From an uncultured Shimia sp. (GTDB lineage Bacteria; Pseudomonadota; Alphaproteobacteria; Rhodobacterales; Rhodobacteraceae): a DNA stretch of 64,000 nucleotides. Position 1 is the stretch's first letter. The number at the start of each line of letters is the position of its first letter. The position numbers and the translations under genes are program-made. The notes under the pieces are model-generated. The model was not told the origin of the DNA. It was given only the letters and a program-made list of their open reading frames with translations, and searched no databases. Shown here in pieces: positions 47,031 to 56,422 of this stretch. Location: the NCBI RefSeq assembly GCF_947498095.1, contig NZ_CANMJE010000006.1, positions 62,001 through 126,000 of the forward strand. The letters run 5' to 3'.

Positions 47031-47348
47031 ATGCGACGGGTGATGCATGGCGATGTGGTGGCGGCAGCAAGGGCCTTGCTGGCGCTGCCGGAAAGTGGCC
47101 GCCGCCGTGCCTGCCAACGCATGATCCATGAGGCGCATTGCGCACATCGTTACATGCGTCGGTTCGGGCGTGCACATGCGCTGTGGGGGGATGGGTCCCT
47201 CATGGCGACAGCCCACAAACGGGTTTTGTTGCCGGAACCGGGGTTTTCGGACACGCGGTATTGCGGGTGCGTTGAAATGGTTTTGCACGAGTTGATCGAG
47301 TGGCGCGCGGCCCGTCAGATCACCCGCGGGCGCAGGAAATGCACCTGA
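47031..47348 (+). CDS. Conserved GTA-flanking small basic protein
   Basis: A 105-residue Arg/His/Ala-rich protein, function unknown. Segments such as AAARALLALPESGRRRACQRMIHEAH and GDGSLMATA resemble a small protein usually encoded just after ORFg15 in rhodobacterial GTA regions (recollection, not searched). GAGGGGTGAGG precedes the ATG at 47031, and a GTG at 47022 would overlap the ORFg15 stop. Its 3' end overlaps the convergent zinc-finger gene by 29 bases. The frame is intact, unlike the GTA genes before it. Confidence 0.65.
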   Translation: MRRVMHGDVVAAARALLALPESGRRRACQRMIHEAHCAHRYMRRFGRAHALWGDGSLMATAHKRVLLPEPGFSDTRYCGCVEMVLHELIEWRAARQITRGRRKCT

Positions 47349-47658
47349 CCACAGAGGGATCAAAGCGCAGGCGCTGGGCGGCGATCTCATCTCCGCAATC
47401 ATCGCAATAGCCAAATTCGCCGTCAGCCAGTCGCTGCAAGGCCAATTGTAACGCCATTTTTTTGGCGTCGCGGCGTGCCTGATTGGCTTTGGCCATCGCC
47501 TGAGATTGCAAGGCATCCATGCGGCTGAGGCGGCCAACCGCCTGCTGATCCAACGTGACCACGGATTGACTGTCTTGGCCCAGTTGATCGTCTTCAGCCA
47601 AAGCTTTCAGCTGATCTGCGATCAAGGTGCGGTATTCTTCCGACATGTTCACATTCAT
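47320..47658 (-). CDS. DksA/TraR C4-type zinc-finger protein
   Basis: A 112-residue protein of the DksA/TraR family, whose members bind the RNA polymerase secondary channel. A helical N-terminal hairpin (QAMAKANQARRDAKKMALQ) precedes the zinc finger CDDCGDEI...RFDPSVVRCISC near the C-terminus. It is shorter than DksA and lacks its full coiled-coil acid tip, so a TraR-like or auxiliary role is likely. AAGGATCAGGAAC precedes the ATG at 47658. Confidence 0.85.
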   Translation of the reverse strand: MNVNMSEEYRTLIADQLKALAEDDQLGQDSQSVVTLDQQAVGRLSRMDALQSQAMAKANQARRDAKKMALQLALQRLADGEFGYCDDCGDEIAAQRLRFDPSVVRCISCARG

Positions 47659-47743
47659 GTTCCTGATCCTTGCGATCACCTCTTTGAATTTGCCGGGGTG
47701 CGACTATGTAGTGTAGTCTAAAGCCAAGAGAGGACCTAAGGCT

Positions 47744-48547
47744 ATGGCTGAAACACGCACAAAGATCACTGAGATCGACCCGACATGGCAACGGATCACC
47801 GCCGAGGCGGAAGAGGCCGTTCGTGAAGAACCGTTGATGGGCGGTTTGGTTCATGCCTGTGTGCTGCATCACAAAACCATTGAACGTGCGCTGAGCTATC
47901 GGTTTGCCGCCAAGCTGGCCTCGAACGAGATGTCGATGGTTGTGCTGCGCGAAATTGGTGATGAAGCGTTTGCGATGGATCCGGAGCTAGCTGTTTCAGC
48001 GCGGGCTGATCTGATGGCGATCTTTGAACGTGATCCCGCAAGCCACCGCTTATTACAGCCGATCCTCTATTTCAAAGGCTACCAGGCGGTGCAAGCCTAC
48101 CGCATCGGCAACTGGCTGTGGCGTCAGGGTCGCAAGGACCTTGCCTATTTCATTCAGATGCGCACGTCAGAGATTTTTGGCATCGACATCCATCCGGGCG
48201 CCAAAATTGGCAAAGGCATCATGATCGACCATGCCCATTCCATCGTGATCGGCGAGACGGCGGTTGTTGGTGACAACGTGTCGATGCTGCATTCGGTGAC
48301 ACTAGGTGGAACCGGTAAGGAAGAAGAGGACCGCCACCCCAAGATTGGCGATGGGGTGCTGATCGGCGCTGGCGCCAAGGTGCTTGGCAACATCAAAGTG
48401 GGCCATTGCAGCCGTATCGCGGCCGGATCAGTGGTGCTGGAAGAGGTGCCGCCGTGCAAGACCGTGGCAGGCGTTCCGGCGCGAATTGTCGGTGAAGCGG
48501 GATGTGACCAGCCTGCGATTAGCATGGACCAAATCCTGGAACACTAA
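47744..48547 (+). CDS. cysE: Serine O-acetyltransferase
   Basis: First step of cysteine synthesis: L-serine plus acetyl-CoA to O-acetylserine. The 267 residues contain an N-terminal helical domain and a left-handed beta-helix of hexapeptide repeats (DIHPGAKIGKGIMIDHAHS, IGETAVVGDNVSMLHSVTLGG) with the catalytic His and Asp. The end DQILEH is consistent with the C-terminal tail that docks into cysteine synthase. cysE next to the GTA locus is also the arrangement I recall for R. capsulatus. Confidence 0.95.
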   Translation: MAETRTKITEIDPTWQRITAEAEEAVREEPLMGGLVHACVLHHKTIERALSYRFAAKLASNEMSMVVLREIGDEAFAMDPELAVSARADLMAIFERDPASHRLLQPILYFKGYQAVQAYRIGNWLWRQGRKDLAYFIQMRTSEIFGIDIHPGAKIGKGIMIDHAHSIVIGETAVVGDNVSMLHSVTLGGTGKEEEDRHPKIGDGVLIGAGAKVLGNIKVGHCSRIAAGSVVLEEVPPCKTVAGVPARIVGEAGCDQPAISMDQILEH

Positions 48548-48561
48548 GACTTACCTTCCGG

Positions 48562-48601
48562 GAAAATAAAAGCGCCGCAAGATGTTGCGGCGCTTTCTTT
48601 A
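48562..48601. terminator. Bidirectional terminator between cysE and pdhC
   Basis: Perfect twelve-base-pair stem AAAGCGCCGCAA/TTGCGGCGCTTT with a GATG loop. It is followed by CTTTATG on the plus strand and by TTATTTTCCC on the minus strand, fitting both convergent genes. Confidence 0.88.
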
Positions 48602-48619
48602 TGTATCGAGAGTACTACC

Positions 48620-49918
48620 TCAGACCAGCATTGTGAGCGGGTTCTCGAGGTTGTCCACGATGTGTTGCAGCAGCTCGGCCGCCAGTGCACCGTCGATAAC
48701 CCGGTGATCGACTGACAGTGTCACGGACATCACGGTGGCGACTTCCAGCGCTCCGTCTTTGCCAACAACAGGCTTTTTGACACCGGCACCGACTGCGAGA
48801 ATTGCTCCATGCGGTGGGTTGATCACGGCATCAAAGTTATCGATGCCGAACATGCCGAGATTCGAGATGGCAAAACTGCCGCCTTGGTACTCATGTGGCG
48901 CCAGTTTTCGGTCTCGGGCCCGCGTGGCAAGGTCTTTCATCTCTGCCGACAGGATCGAGAGCGATTTGGTATGGGAATCCTGAATGACGGGTGTGAACAG
49001 CCCGCCCTCAATCGCCACAGCCACGGCGACGTCCGAGGGGGTGAGTTTCAGCACGCGATCCCCAGCCCAGACTGCGTTGGCGTCGGGCACCGCCTGCAGC
49101 GCCAGTGCACAGGCCTTGATGATGAAATCGTTCACCGAAAGCTTAACGCCACGTGCTTGCAGCTGGGCATTCAGATCAGCGCGGAATTTCAACAGCGCAT
49201 CCAAGCGAATGTCGCGCCGCAGATAGAAATGCGGAATGGTTTGCTTGGCCTCGGTGAGACGGGCGGCGATGACCTTGCGCATGCCATCCAGCGGCACTTC
49301 GACATAGTCGCGCCCTTCGTACATGCGGGCCACACTGGCCGCGTCTGCGCTTTGCGGCATGGCAGCGGAGGCGGGCGCAGCCCCGGTCGCCGCGACTGCA
49401 GGGGCGGCGCCGGGCTTTGCGCTTTCAACGTCAGCCTTGACGATCCGCCCACGCGGACCCGACCCTTGGATCGTGCTGAGATCAAGACCTTTGTCGGCTG
49501 CAATCCGTCGCGCCAGCGGTGACGCGAAAATGCGGCTGCCATCGGCGGCTTGTGGGGCAGGGGCGACGGGCGTGTCGGAGCCCCCAGCGGGGGCCGCCTC
49601 CGTACCCGCGTCAGCTGCGGCAGGCGCAGCCTCTGGTGCCGGGGCCGAAGGTGCGGTCACATCACTGGCATCTTCACCGTCTTCCAGCATCATGGCGATG
49701 GCGGTGTTGACTTTGACCCCTTCGGTGCCTTCAGCAACCAAGATTGGGCCCATCGTGCCTTCATCCACCGCCTCGAACTCCATCGTGGCCTTGTCGGTTT
49801 CAATCTCGGCGATGATGTCGCCGGATTGCACAGTGTCTCCTTCTTTGAACAACCATTTGGCCAGCGTGCCTTCTTCCATCGTGGGCGACAGGGCGGGCAT
49901 CAGAATTTCAATCGCCAT
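48620..49918 (-). CDS. pdhC: Pyruvate dehydrogenase E2, dihydrolipoamide acetyltransferase
   Basis: Core of the pyruvate dehydrogenase complex. The 432 residues have one N-terminal lipoyl domain (lipoyl-Lys in ETDKATMEF), an Ala/Pro-rich hinge (about 90-125), a peripheral-subunit binding domain ([17 protein letters not shown]...[10 protein letters not shown]) and a catalytic domain ending in [14 protein letters not shown] with the catalytic His. It follows pdhB by 13 bases. Its first ~49 codons are almost identical in sequence to those of pdhB. Confidence 0.96.
   Translation of the reverse strand: MAIEILMPALSPTMEEGTLAKWLFKEGDTVQSGDIIAEIETDKATMEFEAVDEGTMGPILVAEGTEGVKVNTAIAMMLEDGEDASDVTAPSAPAPEAAPAAADAGTEAAPAGGSDTPVAPAPQAADGSRIFASPLARRIAADKGLDLSTIQGSGPRGRIVKADVESAKPGAAPAVAATGAAPASAAMPQSADAASVARMYEGRDYVEVPLDGMRKVIAARLTEAKQTIPHFYLRRDIRLDALLKFRADLNAQLQARGVKLSVNDFIIKACALALQAVPDANAVWAGDRVLKLTPSDVAVAVAIEGGLFTPVIQDSHTKSLSILSAEMKDLATRARDRKLAPHEYQGGSFAISNLGMFGIDNFDAVINPPHGAILAVGAGVKKPVVGKDGALEVATVMSVTLSVDHRVIDGALAAELLQHIVDNLENPLTMLV
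49771..49918. repeat. Lipoyl-domain coding repeat, copy 1 (pdhC)
   Basis: 148 bases at the 5' end of pdhC that are near-identical to 51149-51296 at the 5' end of pdhB, in the same orientation. The outer ends are identical for tens of bases, which indicates recent duplication or ongoing gene conversion between the two lipoyl domains. Confidence 0.85.
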
Positions 49919-49931
49919 GCTCTGGTCCTCC

Positions 49932-51296
49932 TTACCGATAGGTCACTTGTTTGACGGCGGCGATCACATCGTTGGTGGTCACCAGCGCCAGTTTCTCAAG
50001 GTTCGCGGCATAGGGCATTGGCACGTCCTTGCCGGTACAGTTGATCACGGGCGCGTCGAGATAGTCAAAGGCGCGTTCCATGATCGTGGCCGAGATATGG
50101 TTGCCGATTGAGCCGACAGGCCAGCCCTCTTCAACGGTCACGCAACGGTTGGTTTTCATGACCGAAGTGATCACCGTGTCATAATCGATGGGCCTCAGCG
50201 TGCGCAGGTCGATGACTTCGGCGCTGATGCCATCTTCGGCCAGCTTTTCGGCGGCCTCCAGGGCGTATTGCATGCCGATGCCGAAACTCACGAGGGTCAC
50301 GTCAGTCCCTTCACGCCAGATGCGCGCCTTGCCGAAAGGAATGGTGAAATCGTCCATTGCTGGCACATCAAAAGCGCGGCCATAAAGGATCTCGTTTTCC
50401 AGAAAGATCACCGGGTTCCGGTCGCGGATCGCAGTTTTCAAGAGGCCTTTGGCATCCGAGGCAGAATAAGGCATGACCACTTTCAATCCCGGCACTTGTG
50501 CATACCATGCGGCATAGTCCTGTGAGTGCTGCGCGCCCACGCGGGCGGCGGCACCATTTGCCCCCCGGAACACCATTGGCGCACCCATCTGGCCGCCCGA
50601 CATATAGAGGGTTTTGGCGGCGGAATTGATAATTTGATCAATGGCTTGCATGGCGAAGTTGAACGTCATGAACTCGACGATTGGCTTCAGCCCTCCAAAG
50701 GCAGCCCCCACGGCGATCCCGGCAAAGCCGTGCTCGGTGATGGGCGTGTCGATCACGCGTTTACTGCCAAACTCGTCCAGCATGCCCTGGCTGACCTTAT
50801 AGGCACCTTGATACTCGGCCACTTCTTCGCCCATCAGATAGACGTCTTCGTCCGCACGCATCTCTTCGGCCATCGCATCGCGCAAGGCTTCGCGCACGGT
50901 TTGTTGCTTCATCGGCGTGCCTTCGGGCCAGTCCGGTGTCAGATCAACGGCGGCTACAGCCGGTGGCGCCGCCGCCTCGGCGGGCGCAGTGGCCTGTGCC
51001 GGCGCGGGCGCGGCCGGAGAGGCTGAGGGTGTGGGCGCCGCGCCGGCTTCCTCTCCGTCTTCCAGCAAGGTGGCAATTGCGGTGTTCACCGCCACGTTCT
51101 CGGTGCCCTCAGCTACAAGCAGATGACCTATTACGCCATCATCCACGGCCTCGAACTCCATCGTGGCCTTATCGGTTTCAATCTCGGCAATGATGTCGCC
51201 AGAGGAGACGGTGTCTCCCTCTTTCACGAGCCATTTTGCCAATGTGCCTTCTTCCATCGTGGGCGACAGGGCGGGCATCAGAATTTCAATAGCCAT
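49932..51296 (-). CDS. pdhB: Pyruvate dehydrogenase E1 beta with N-terminal lipoyl domain
   Basis: Beta subunit of the thiamine-diphosphate-dependent E1. Residues about 1-80 are a lipoyl domain (Lys in ETDKATMEF), followed by an Ala/Pro hinge (about 85-118) and the E1 beta body (about 125-454; [53 protein letters not shown]). The lipoyl fusion to E1 beta is typical of alphaproteobacteria. It lies between pdhA (21 bases) and pdhC (13 bases), one operon. Confidence 0.96.
   Translation of the reverse strand: MAIEILMPALSPTMEEGTLAKWLVKEGDTVSSGDIIAEIETDKATMEFEAVDDGVIGHLLVAEGTENVAVNTAIATLLEDGEEAGAAPTPSASPAAPAPAQATAPAEAAAPPAVAAVDLTPDWPEGTPMKQQTVREALRDAMAEEMRADEDVYLMGEEVAEYQGAYKVSQGMLDEFGSKRVIDTPITEHGFAGIAVGAAFGGLKPIVEFMTFNFAMQAIDQIINSAAKTLYMSGGQMGAPMVFRGANGAAARVGAQHSQDYAAWYAQVPGLKVVMPYSASDAKGLLKTAIRDRNPVIFLENEILYGRAFDVPAMDDFTIPFGKARIWREGTDVTLVSFGIGMQYALEAAEKLAEDGISAEVIDLRTLRPIDYDTVITSVMKTNRCVTVEEGWPVGSIGNHISATIMERAFDYLDAPVINCTGKDVPMPYAANLEKLALVTTNDVIAAVKQVTYR
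51149..51296. repeat. Lipoyl-domain coding repeat, copy 2 (pdhB)
   Basis: Direct-repeat partner of 49771-49918. The two copies differ at scattered, partly silent positions in the middle and are identical at the outer part, including the first codons after the start. Recombination between them would delete 1378 bases and fuse pdhB's start to pdhC. Confidence 0.85.
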
Positions 51297-51317
51297 CTTT
51301 CAAACTCCTCTGTCAGA

Positions 51318-52307
51318 TCACGCGTAAATATCCGTCCACAGCTCTTCGGCTGCGGGCAGGGGGCATTCTTTGGCGAAGTCGGCGCTGGCGTTGACAATGG
51401 CTTTCAGCTCTTTGTCGATCGCCTTCAGCTCGTCCTCGGTGGCGAACTTACCTTCAAGGATCACAGCGCGAATATGTTCGATCGCGTCGCGCTCCTCGCG
51501 CATTTTTTGCACTTCTTCACGGGTGCGGTACTTGGCCGGATCCGACATGGAATGGCCGCGGTAGCGATAGGTTTTCACCTCAAGGATATAGGGCCCTTTG
51601 CCCTTGCGGCAGTGGGCGACAGCGCGTTCGCCCGCGTCTTTGACGGCCAGAACATCCATCCCATCCACCATTTCACCCGGGATGCCAAAGGCCTCACCGC
51701 GGTGATAGATGTCCTTGGTCGAGGTCGAGCGTTGCTGTGACGTCCCCATGGCATACTGGTTGTTTTCAATGACAAAAATCACCGGCAAGTCCCAGAGCGC
51801 GGCCATGTTGAAGGTCTCATAGACCTGTCCCTGGTTCGCCGCGCCATCGCCGAAATAGGTGAAGGTCACACGGCCGTTGCCTTTGTATTTATCTGCAAAG
51901 GCCAGCCCGGCTCCCAACGGAACTTGCGCCGCCACGATGCCGTGCCCACCATAGAAATGCTTCTCTTTAGAGAACATGTGCATCGAGCCGCCTTTGCCCT
52001 TGGAGTACCCACCCTCGCGGCCCGTCAGCTCAGCCATAACGCCATTGGGGTCCATGCCACAGGCCAGCATGTGGCCGTGGTCGCGGTAGGATGTGATGCG
52101 CTTGTCGCCTTCTTCGGCAGCGGCTTCCAACCCCACAACGACAGCCTCTTGACCGATGTAGAGGTGGCAAAATCCGCCAATCAAGCCCATGCCATAAAGC
52201 TGGCCGGCTTTCTCTTCAAAGCGCCGGATCAACAGCATCTCGCGGTAGTATTTTTTGAGTTCGTCGCCAGACACATTGGTCTTTTTGGCGGGCTTCTTGG
52301 CAGCCAT
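51318..52307 (-). CDS. pdhA: Pyruvate dehydrogenase E1 alpha
   Basis: Alpha subunit of E1, which decarboxylates pyruvate with thiamine diphosphate. The 329 residues have the TDP motif in YFGDGAANQGQVYETFN, the GGSMHMFS loop and the RYRGHSMSDPAKYR phosphoryl-loop region. The N-terminus is Lys/Ala-rich (MAAKKPAKKTNV). First gene of pdhABC; the promoter should lie in the 186 bases shared with the divergent amidohydrolase gene. Confidence 0.96.
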   Translation of the reverse strand: MAAKKPAKKTNVSGDELKKYYREMLLIRRFEEKAGQLYGMGLIGGFCHLYIGQEAVVVGLEAAAEEGDKRITSYRDHGHMLACGMDPNGVMAELTGREGGYSKGKGGSMHMFSKEKHFYGGHGIVAAQVPLGAGLAFADKYKGNGRVTFTYFGDGAANQGQVYETFNMAALWDLPVIFVIENNQYAMGTSQQRSTSTKDIYHRGEAFGIPGEMVDGMDVLAVKDAGERAVAHCRKGKGPYILEVKTYRYRGHSMSDPAKYRTREEVQKMREERDAIEHIRAVILEGKFATEDELKAIDKELKAIVNASADFAKECPLPAAEELWTDIYA

Positions 52308-52493
52308 TCCAACCCTCCCGGAATGAGAAATAGTTTAGCGTTAAACAAAATGTTAGCCGATTAGCTTTAGGCAGGCGAGCAGAAAGTTGCCTCATGATTG
52401 CTCACGTAAGACGGAAATTTGCGGAATGGGCAAACCACGCTAAGCTCTCATAGATCGCGCATTGGCGCGCGTGCCACAGTCAAAGAGGTTCTC

Positions 52494-54302
52494 ATGCCCA
52501 CTAAGTCACGCATCTCTTCAGCCGCGCTTGCCACGATTTTCAGTATTGTTTCCACGATGTCCTTGGCACAAGAAATTGCGGACACGATCTATTTTGGTGG
52601 TGAAATCCTGACGATGGAAGACGACGTCCCTCGGGTCGAAGCGGTGGCCGTGGCTGATGGTAAAATACTGGCAATAGGCGATCTTGCGGCGGTGATGCAG
52701 CATCAGGGTGAGGCCACAAAGGTGTTTGATCTGGACGGGCGCGCCATGCTGCCGGGGTTTGTTGACAGCCACGGTCACGTGGTTCTGGGCGGCCTGCAGG
52801 CGCTTGCTGGCAATCTTTTGGCGCCACCAGATGGAGATGTGCAGGACATTGCCGGCTTGATCGATGTTTTAAAAACATGGACCGAGGACAATCAGGCTGC
52901 GGTCGCGCAGGCGGGTATGATCGTCGGCTTTGGCTATGACCCCGCACAACTTTCCGAACAGCGCCACCCGACGCGGCAGGATCTTGATCAGGTCTCAACC
53001 GAGGTGCCGGTTTACATCGTGCACCAATCGGGTCACATCGGCGTGACGAACACAAAAGGTCTGGAATGGCTGGGATTGGATGCAGCATCAGTAGATCCGC
53101 AAGGTGGCGTCATTCAGCGCGAAGATAACGGCGACCCGAATGGTGTTTTACAGGGCAATGCGCATTTCCCGGCGTTGTCCCGACTTTTGGGGCAATTGGG
53201 CCCCGAGGGATTTCTGGCCTTTGCCAAGGCAGGCACCCAGCTTTGGGCGCGCTATGGCTACACCACTGCGCAAGAGGGGCGTGCTTCGCCCGATACGGTC
53301 GACGTCCTAAAGGAGTTGTCGCGGCAAGGACACTTAAAGCTCGATGTGGCGGTCTATCCGGATCTGACCATCGACCGGGACTTTGTTCCGCAAGCGCAAT
53401 CGCGCAACTACGAGGCACGGGTTCGCGTTGCAGGTGGTAAGCTGACGATCGACGGGTCTCCTCAAGGGTTCACGGCGCTGCGGGATCGCCCATACTACGA
53501 CCCGGTTGGTGAGTTCGCTCCTGGCTACGTCGGTCTGGCCTACGAAACGATGGAGCGCATCGTTGACATGGTGGATTGGGCCTTTGCCAATGACGTGCAG
53601 ATCATTGTGCACTCTAACGGTGAAGGGGCCTCGGACCGATTGATTGCCGCACTCGAGGCGGCAACGCTGAAACATGGCCAAGCGGATCGGCGCCCTGTGT
53701 TGATCCATGGCCAGTTTATGCGTCCGGATCAGGTGGACGCCTATCAACGGCTGGGGGTGTTCCCGTCGCTTTTCCCAATGCACACATTCTATTGGGGTGA
53801 CTGGCACCGGGATCACACCGTGGGGCCAGCACGTGCCGATGACATCTCTCCGACCGGCTGGTTGAGGCAGCGTGGCATGATTTTCGGATCGCACCACGAT
53901 GCGCCGGTCGCCTTTCCGGACAGCATGCGGGTTTTGGATGCGACCGTGACGCGTCGTTCGCGGTCCGGCGACATCATCGGGCCTGACCAGCGGGTCGATG
54001 TCATGACAGCCCTGAAAGCAATGACGCTTTGGCCTGCGTACCAGCATTTTGAAGAAGACAGCAAAGGGTCAATCCGCATCGGTAAACTGGCGGATTTCGT
54101 GATCCTGTCAGAGGACCCAACCGCGATTGATCCGGAAACACTGGATCAGCTCGATGTTCTGGTCACGATCAAAGAAGACGAGATGATCTATGAGACGGAT
54201 GGCGCTGTACAAAAGACCGAGTATCAGCCCGAGCTCGGCGATCATCACGCGCTCGAAGCGTTACAAAACGGCATGTACCGTGCGGTGAAAGCGATCGAAT
54301 AA
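52494..54302 (+). CDS. YtcJ-type amidohydrolase, exported
   Basis: A 602-residue metal-dependent hydrolase of the amidohydrolase superfamily, YtcJ-like branch (amidase or deformylase-type activities; substrate unknown). The N-terminal signal peptide (about 1-24, MSLAQEI) predicts a periplasmic enzyme. It has DGRAMLPGFVDSHGHVVLGG with the HxH metal pair (DSHGH), a central VHSNGEGASD, VLIHGQFM, and GSHHDAPVAFPD near the C-terminus, plus SIRIGKLADFVILSEDP. AAAGAGG precedes the ATG at 52494. Three bases separate its stop from the convergent ftsB. Confidence 0.85.
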   Translation: MPTKSRISSAALATIFSIVSTMSLAQEIADTIYFGGEILTMEDDVPRVEAVAVADGKILAIGDLAAVMQHQGEATKVFDLDGRAMLPGFVDSHGHVVLGGLQALAGNLLAPPDGDVQDIAGLIDVLKTWTEDNQAAVAQAGMIVGFGYDPAQLSEQRHPTRQDLDQVSTEVPVYIVHQSGHIGVTNTKGLEWLGLDAASVDPQGGVIQREDNGDPNGVLQGNAHFPALSRLLGQLGPEGFLAFAKAGTQLWARYGYTTAQEGRASPDTVDVLKELSRQGHLKLDVAVYPDLTIDRDFVPQAQSRNYEARVRVAGGKLTIDGSPQGFTALRDRPYYDPVGEFAPGYVGLAYETMERIVDMVDWAFANDVQIIVHSNGEGASDRLIAALEAATLKHGQADRRPVLIHGQFMRPDQVDAYQRLGVFPSLFPMHTFYWGDWHRDHTVGPARADDISPTGWLRQRGMIFGSHHDAPVAFPDSMRVLDATVTRRSRSGDIIGPDQRVDVMTALKAMTLWPAYQHFEEDSKGSIRIGKLADFVILSEDPTAIDPETLDQLDVLVTIKEDEMIYETDGAVQKTEYQPELGDHHALEALQNGMYRAVKAIE

Positions 54303-54305
54303 GGG

Positions 54306-54608
54306 TTAGCGAATAACGATCTCATCGGACCGGATCAGGCCCAGCACATCGCGGGCTTGTTGGTCGAGCAGGTCGAGGTCAAGATAGTCGTCACTCAGGC
54401 GCTGGGTGAGGTTTTCCATCCGTGTCACTTCGGCCTGAAGCACGGCCAGTTCCTGCTGCAGGGCCACTTTGTCCGCGTCAATTTCCACGCGGCGGAACAC
54501 GCCATAGTCGCCCTGAACGGCGGCAAAGGTAAAAATCACGCCAAGCGCGGAACACACTCCGAAAAACAAGAGCGCACCAAGGGCGGGTCTGGATTTCTGT
54601 GATGTCAT
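54306..54608 (-). CDS. ftsB: Cell division protein FtsB/DivIC-type septum initiator
   Basis: A 100-residue bitopic protein: short N-terminus, one membrane helix (about 10-29, LGALLFFGVCSALGVIFTFA) and a periplasmic coiled coil (DKVALQQELAVLQAEVTRMENL), the FtsB/DivIC layout. It links FtsL and FtsQ in the divisome. GAGG seven bases before the ATG at 54608 is preferred; the 77-codon upstream extension is not family-like. In many proteobacteria this gene precedes pdhA, and here it is close but separated by one gene. Confidence 0.83.
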   Translation of the reverse strand: MTSQKSRPALGALLFFGVCSALGVIFTFAAVQGDYGVFRRVEIDADKVALQQELAVLQAEVTRMENLTQRLSDDYLDLDLLDQQARDVLGLIRSDEIVIR

Positions 54609-54785
54609 ACTCTGCCTCAAACGTGCCCTTTGCGGGCATCTCAAGAGAGTATGCCACAAGTGATTCGCCGTGTGAATCCCTTTTGAGTCAGTTATTTGCG
54701 TTTTTTTCCTAATTCTGACGTCACGGATTTCTGGCCTGACCAAGGAACCGACCGCTAGTCTTGTGATGAAGAGGGAGGCCAAGTC

Positions 54786-56411
54786 ATGACCACATCCGCA
54801 CCCGCCAGCCAGTTGGGCAGCCACGAGGTTCTCAATCAACCGGGTCCGCGCGGCGCACGTGATCTGTGGGCGCAGGATCAGCCCTTGCGGGATGCCGCTG
54901 CAACGGCAGGCGCCCGGGTCGATCTACTGGCCAGCGCCGGGCAGGTCTATGGGTCCGAAGATATCCAGCAAGCCGCCGAGGAGGCCCGCCGCGATCTGCC
55001 ACGTCTGAAGTTGTTCGACAGGGGTGGCCGCCGACTGGACGAGGTGACGTTTCATCCCGGCTATCACAAGGTCATGCAGGCAGGGCTCGGCGCAGGCTAT
55101 GCCTCGGTGGCATGGGATGGCAAACCGTGCGGGCATGTCACCCACGCGGCCCTTGTATACATGCAGATGCAGGTAGAGCCGGGCGCAGGTTGTCCGATGA
55201 CCATGACTTACGCCGCGGTGCCCGCTCTGCGCCATGACAAGGCTTTGCATGACCTCTGGGCGCCCCGGCTTACCTCGGGCGTCTATGATCCCTCAACCCG
55301 GCCTATTTCTCAAAAACGGGGTGCTACATTGGGCATGGCCATGACCGAGAAACAGGGCGGCTCGGACGTGCGTGCCAACACGACGCAAGCGGTGCGCGAT
55401 GGCGACGCCTATCGCCTGACGGGCCACAAATGGTTCTGTTCCGCGCCGATGTGTGACGGTTTTCTAACCTTGGCACAGGCGCCGGGTGGTTTGACTTGTT
55501 TCCTTGTGCCGCGCTGGCTGGAGGGCGAGCGCAATGCGATCCGACTGCAGCGGCTCAAGGACAAGCTGGGCAATCAGGCCAATGCCAGCTCCGAGATTGA
55601 ATACCACAATGCGCTGGCCTATCGGCTTGGCGACGAGGGGGCAGGCGTGCGCACCATCATCGAGATGGTGCACCACACCCGGCTGGACACCGCCATTGCC
55701 CCGGCGGCTCTGATGCGGGCGGCGCTCAGCGAAGCGCACCACTGGGTGTCGCATCGGTCCGCTTTTCAGCGACGCTTGATTGACCAGCCCCTGATGCGCG
55801 AGGTGCTGGCAGACCTGACGCTGGACATGGAGGGCGCGCTGGCCGTGTCGATGTTCATGGCCGAGAGCTTTGACCGTGACGATGATGCCTCACGGGCCTT
55901 GGCGCGGATTGGTGTCGCTTTGGCCAAATACCTGTCGAACAAGCGCTGCATCCCCGTTGTAGGTGAGGCGATGGAGGTGCTGGGCGGTATGGGCTATGTC
56001 GAGGACACACCGATGCCCATGTTCTATCGCGAAGCGCCGCTTAACTCGATCTGGGAAGGCTCGGGCAACGTGATCTGCCTCGACATTTTACGGACGCTGT
56101 CTCGCGAACCTCTCGCGGGCGAGGCGCTGGCATCTGTACTGGACGCCGCGCGCGGCCGTGATGCGCGTTTTGATGCGGCGCTCGCGGCCCATCGTGCTCG
56201 CTGGTCCTCGATACCGCCAGAGAACGAGGCGCGCTGGTTCGCGGAAAGCCTCGCAAGTCTGCTGACCGCCGCCGCCCTGATGCGCGTGGCCCCGGACGCG
56301 GTGGTCTCGGGCTATATCACAAGCCGCGTTGCCGCTGACCGTGGTCAGATGGCTGGCACGGTCGCCGGTTTGGAAACTTCGGCGATCCTGGCCCGGTTGG
56401 ACCCCGCATAA
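54786..56411 (+). CDS. AidB-like acyl-CoA dehydrogenase
   Basis: A 541-residue flavoprotein of the AidB branch of acyl-CoA dehydrogenases, the same length as E. coli AidB. Features: LNQPGPRGARDLWAQDQPL at the N-terminus, AMTEKQGGSDVRANTTQA in the flavin-binding core, EVLGGMGYVEDTPMPMFYRE and SIWEGSGNVICLDILRTL towards the C-terminus. AidB is linked to alkylation response and can use isovaleryl-CoA poorly; no ada or alk gene is nearby, so the role here is uncertain. AGGGAGG precedes the ATG. Confidence 0.88.
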   Translation: MTTSAPASQLGSHEVLNQPGPRGARDLWAQDQPLRDAAATAGARVDLLASAGQVYGSEDIQQAAEEARRDLPRLKLFDRGGRRLDEVTFHPGYHKVMQAGLGAGYASVAWDGKPCGHVTHAALVYMQMQVEPGAGCPMTMTYAAVPALRHDKALHDLWAPRLTSGVYDPSTRPISQKRGATLGMAMTEKQGGSDVRANTTQAVRDGDAYRLTGHKWFCSAPMCDGFLTLAQAPGGLTCFLVPRWLEGERNAIRLQRLKDKLGNQANASSEIEYHNALAYRLGDEGAGVRTIIEMVHHTRLDTAIAPAALMRAALSEAHHWVSHRSAFQRRLIDQPLMREVLADLTLDMEGALAVSMFMAESFDRDDDASRALARIGVALAKYLSNKRCIPVVGEAMEVLGGMGYVEDTPMPMFYREAPLNSIWEGSGNVICLDILRTLSREPLAGEALASVLDAARGRDARFDAALAAHRARWSSIPPENEARWFAESLASLLTAAALMRVAPDAVVSGYITSRVAADRGQMAGTVAGLETSAILARLDPA

Positions 56412-56422
56412 AGGATCGTGAC

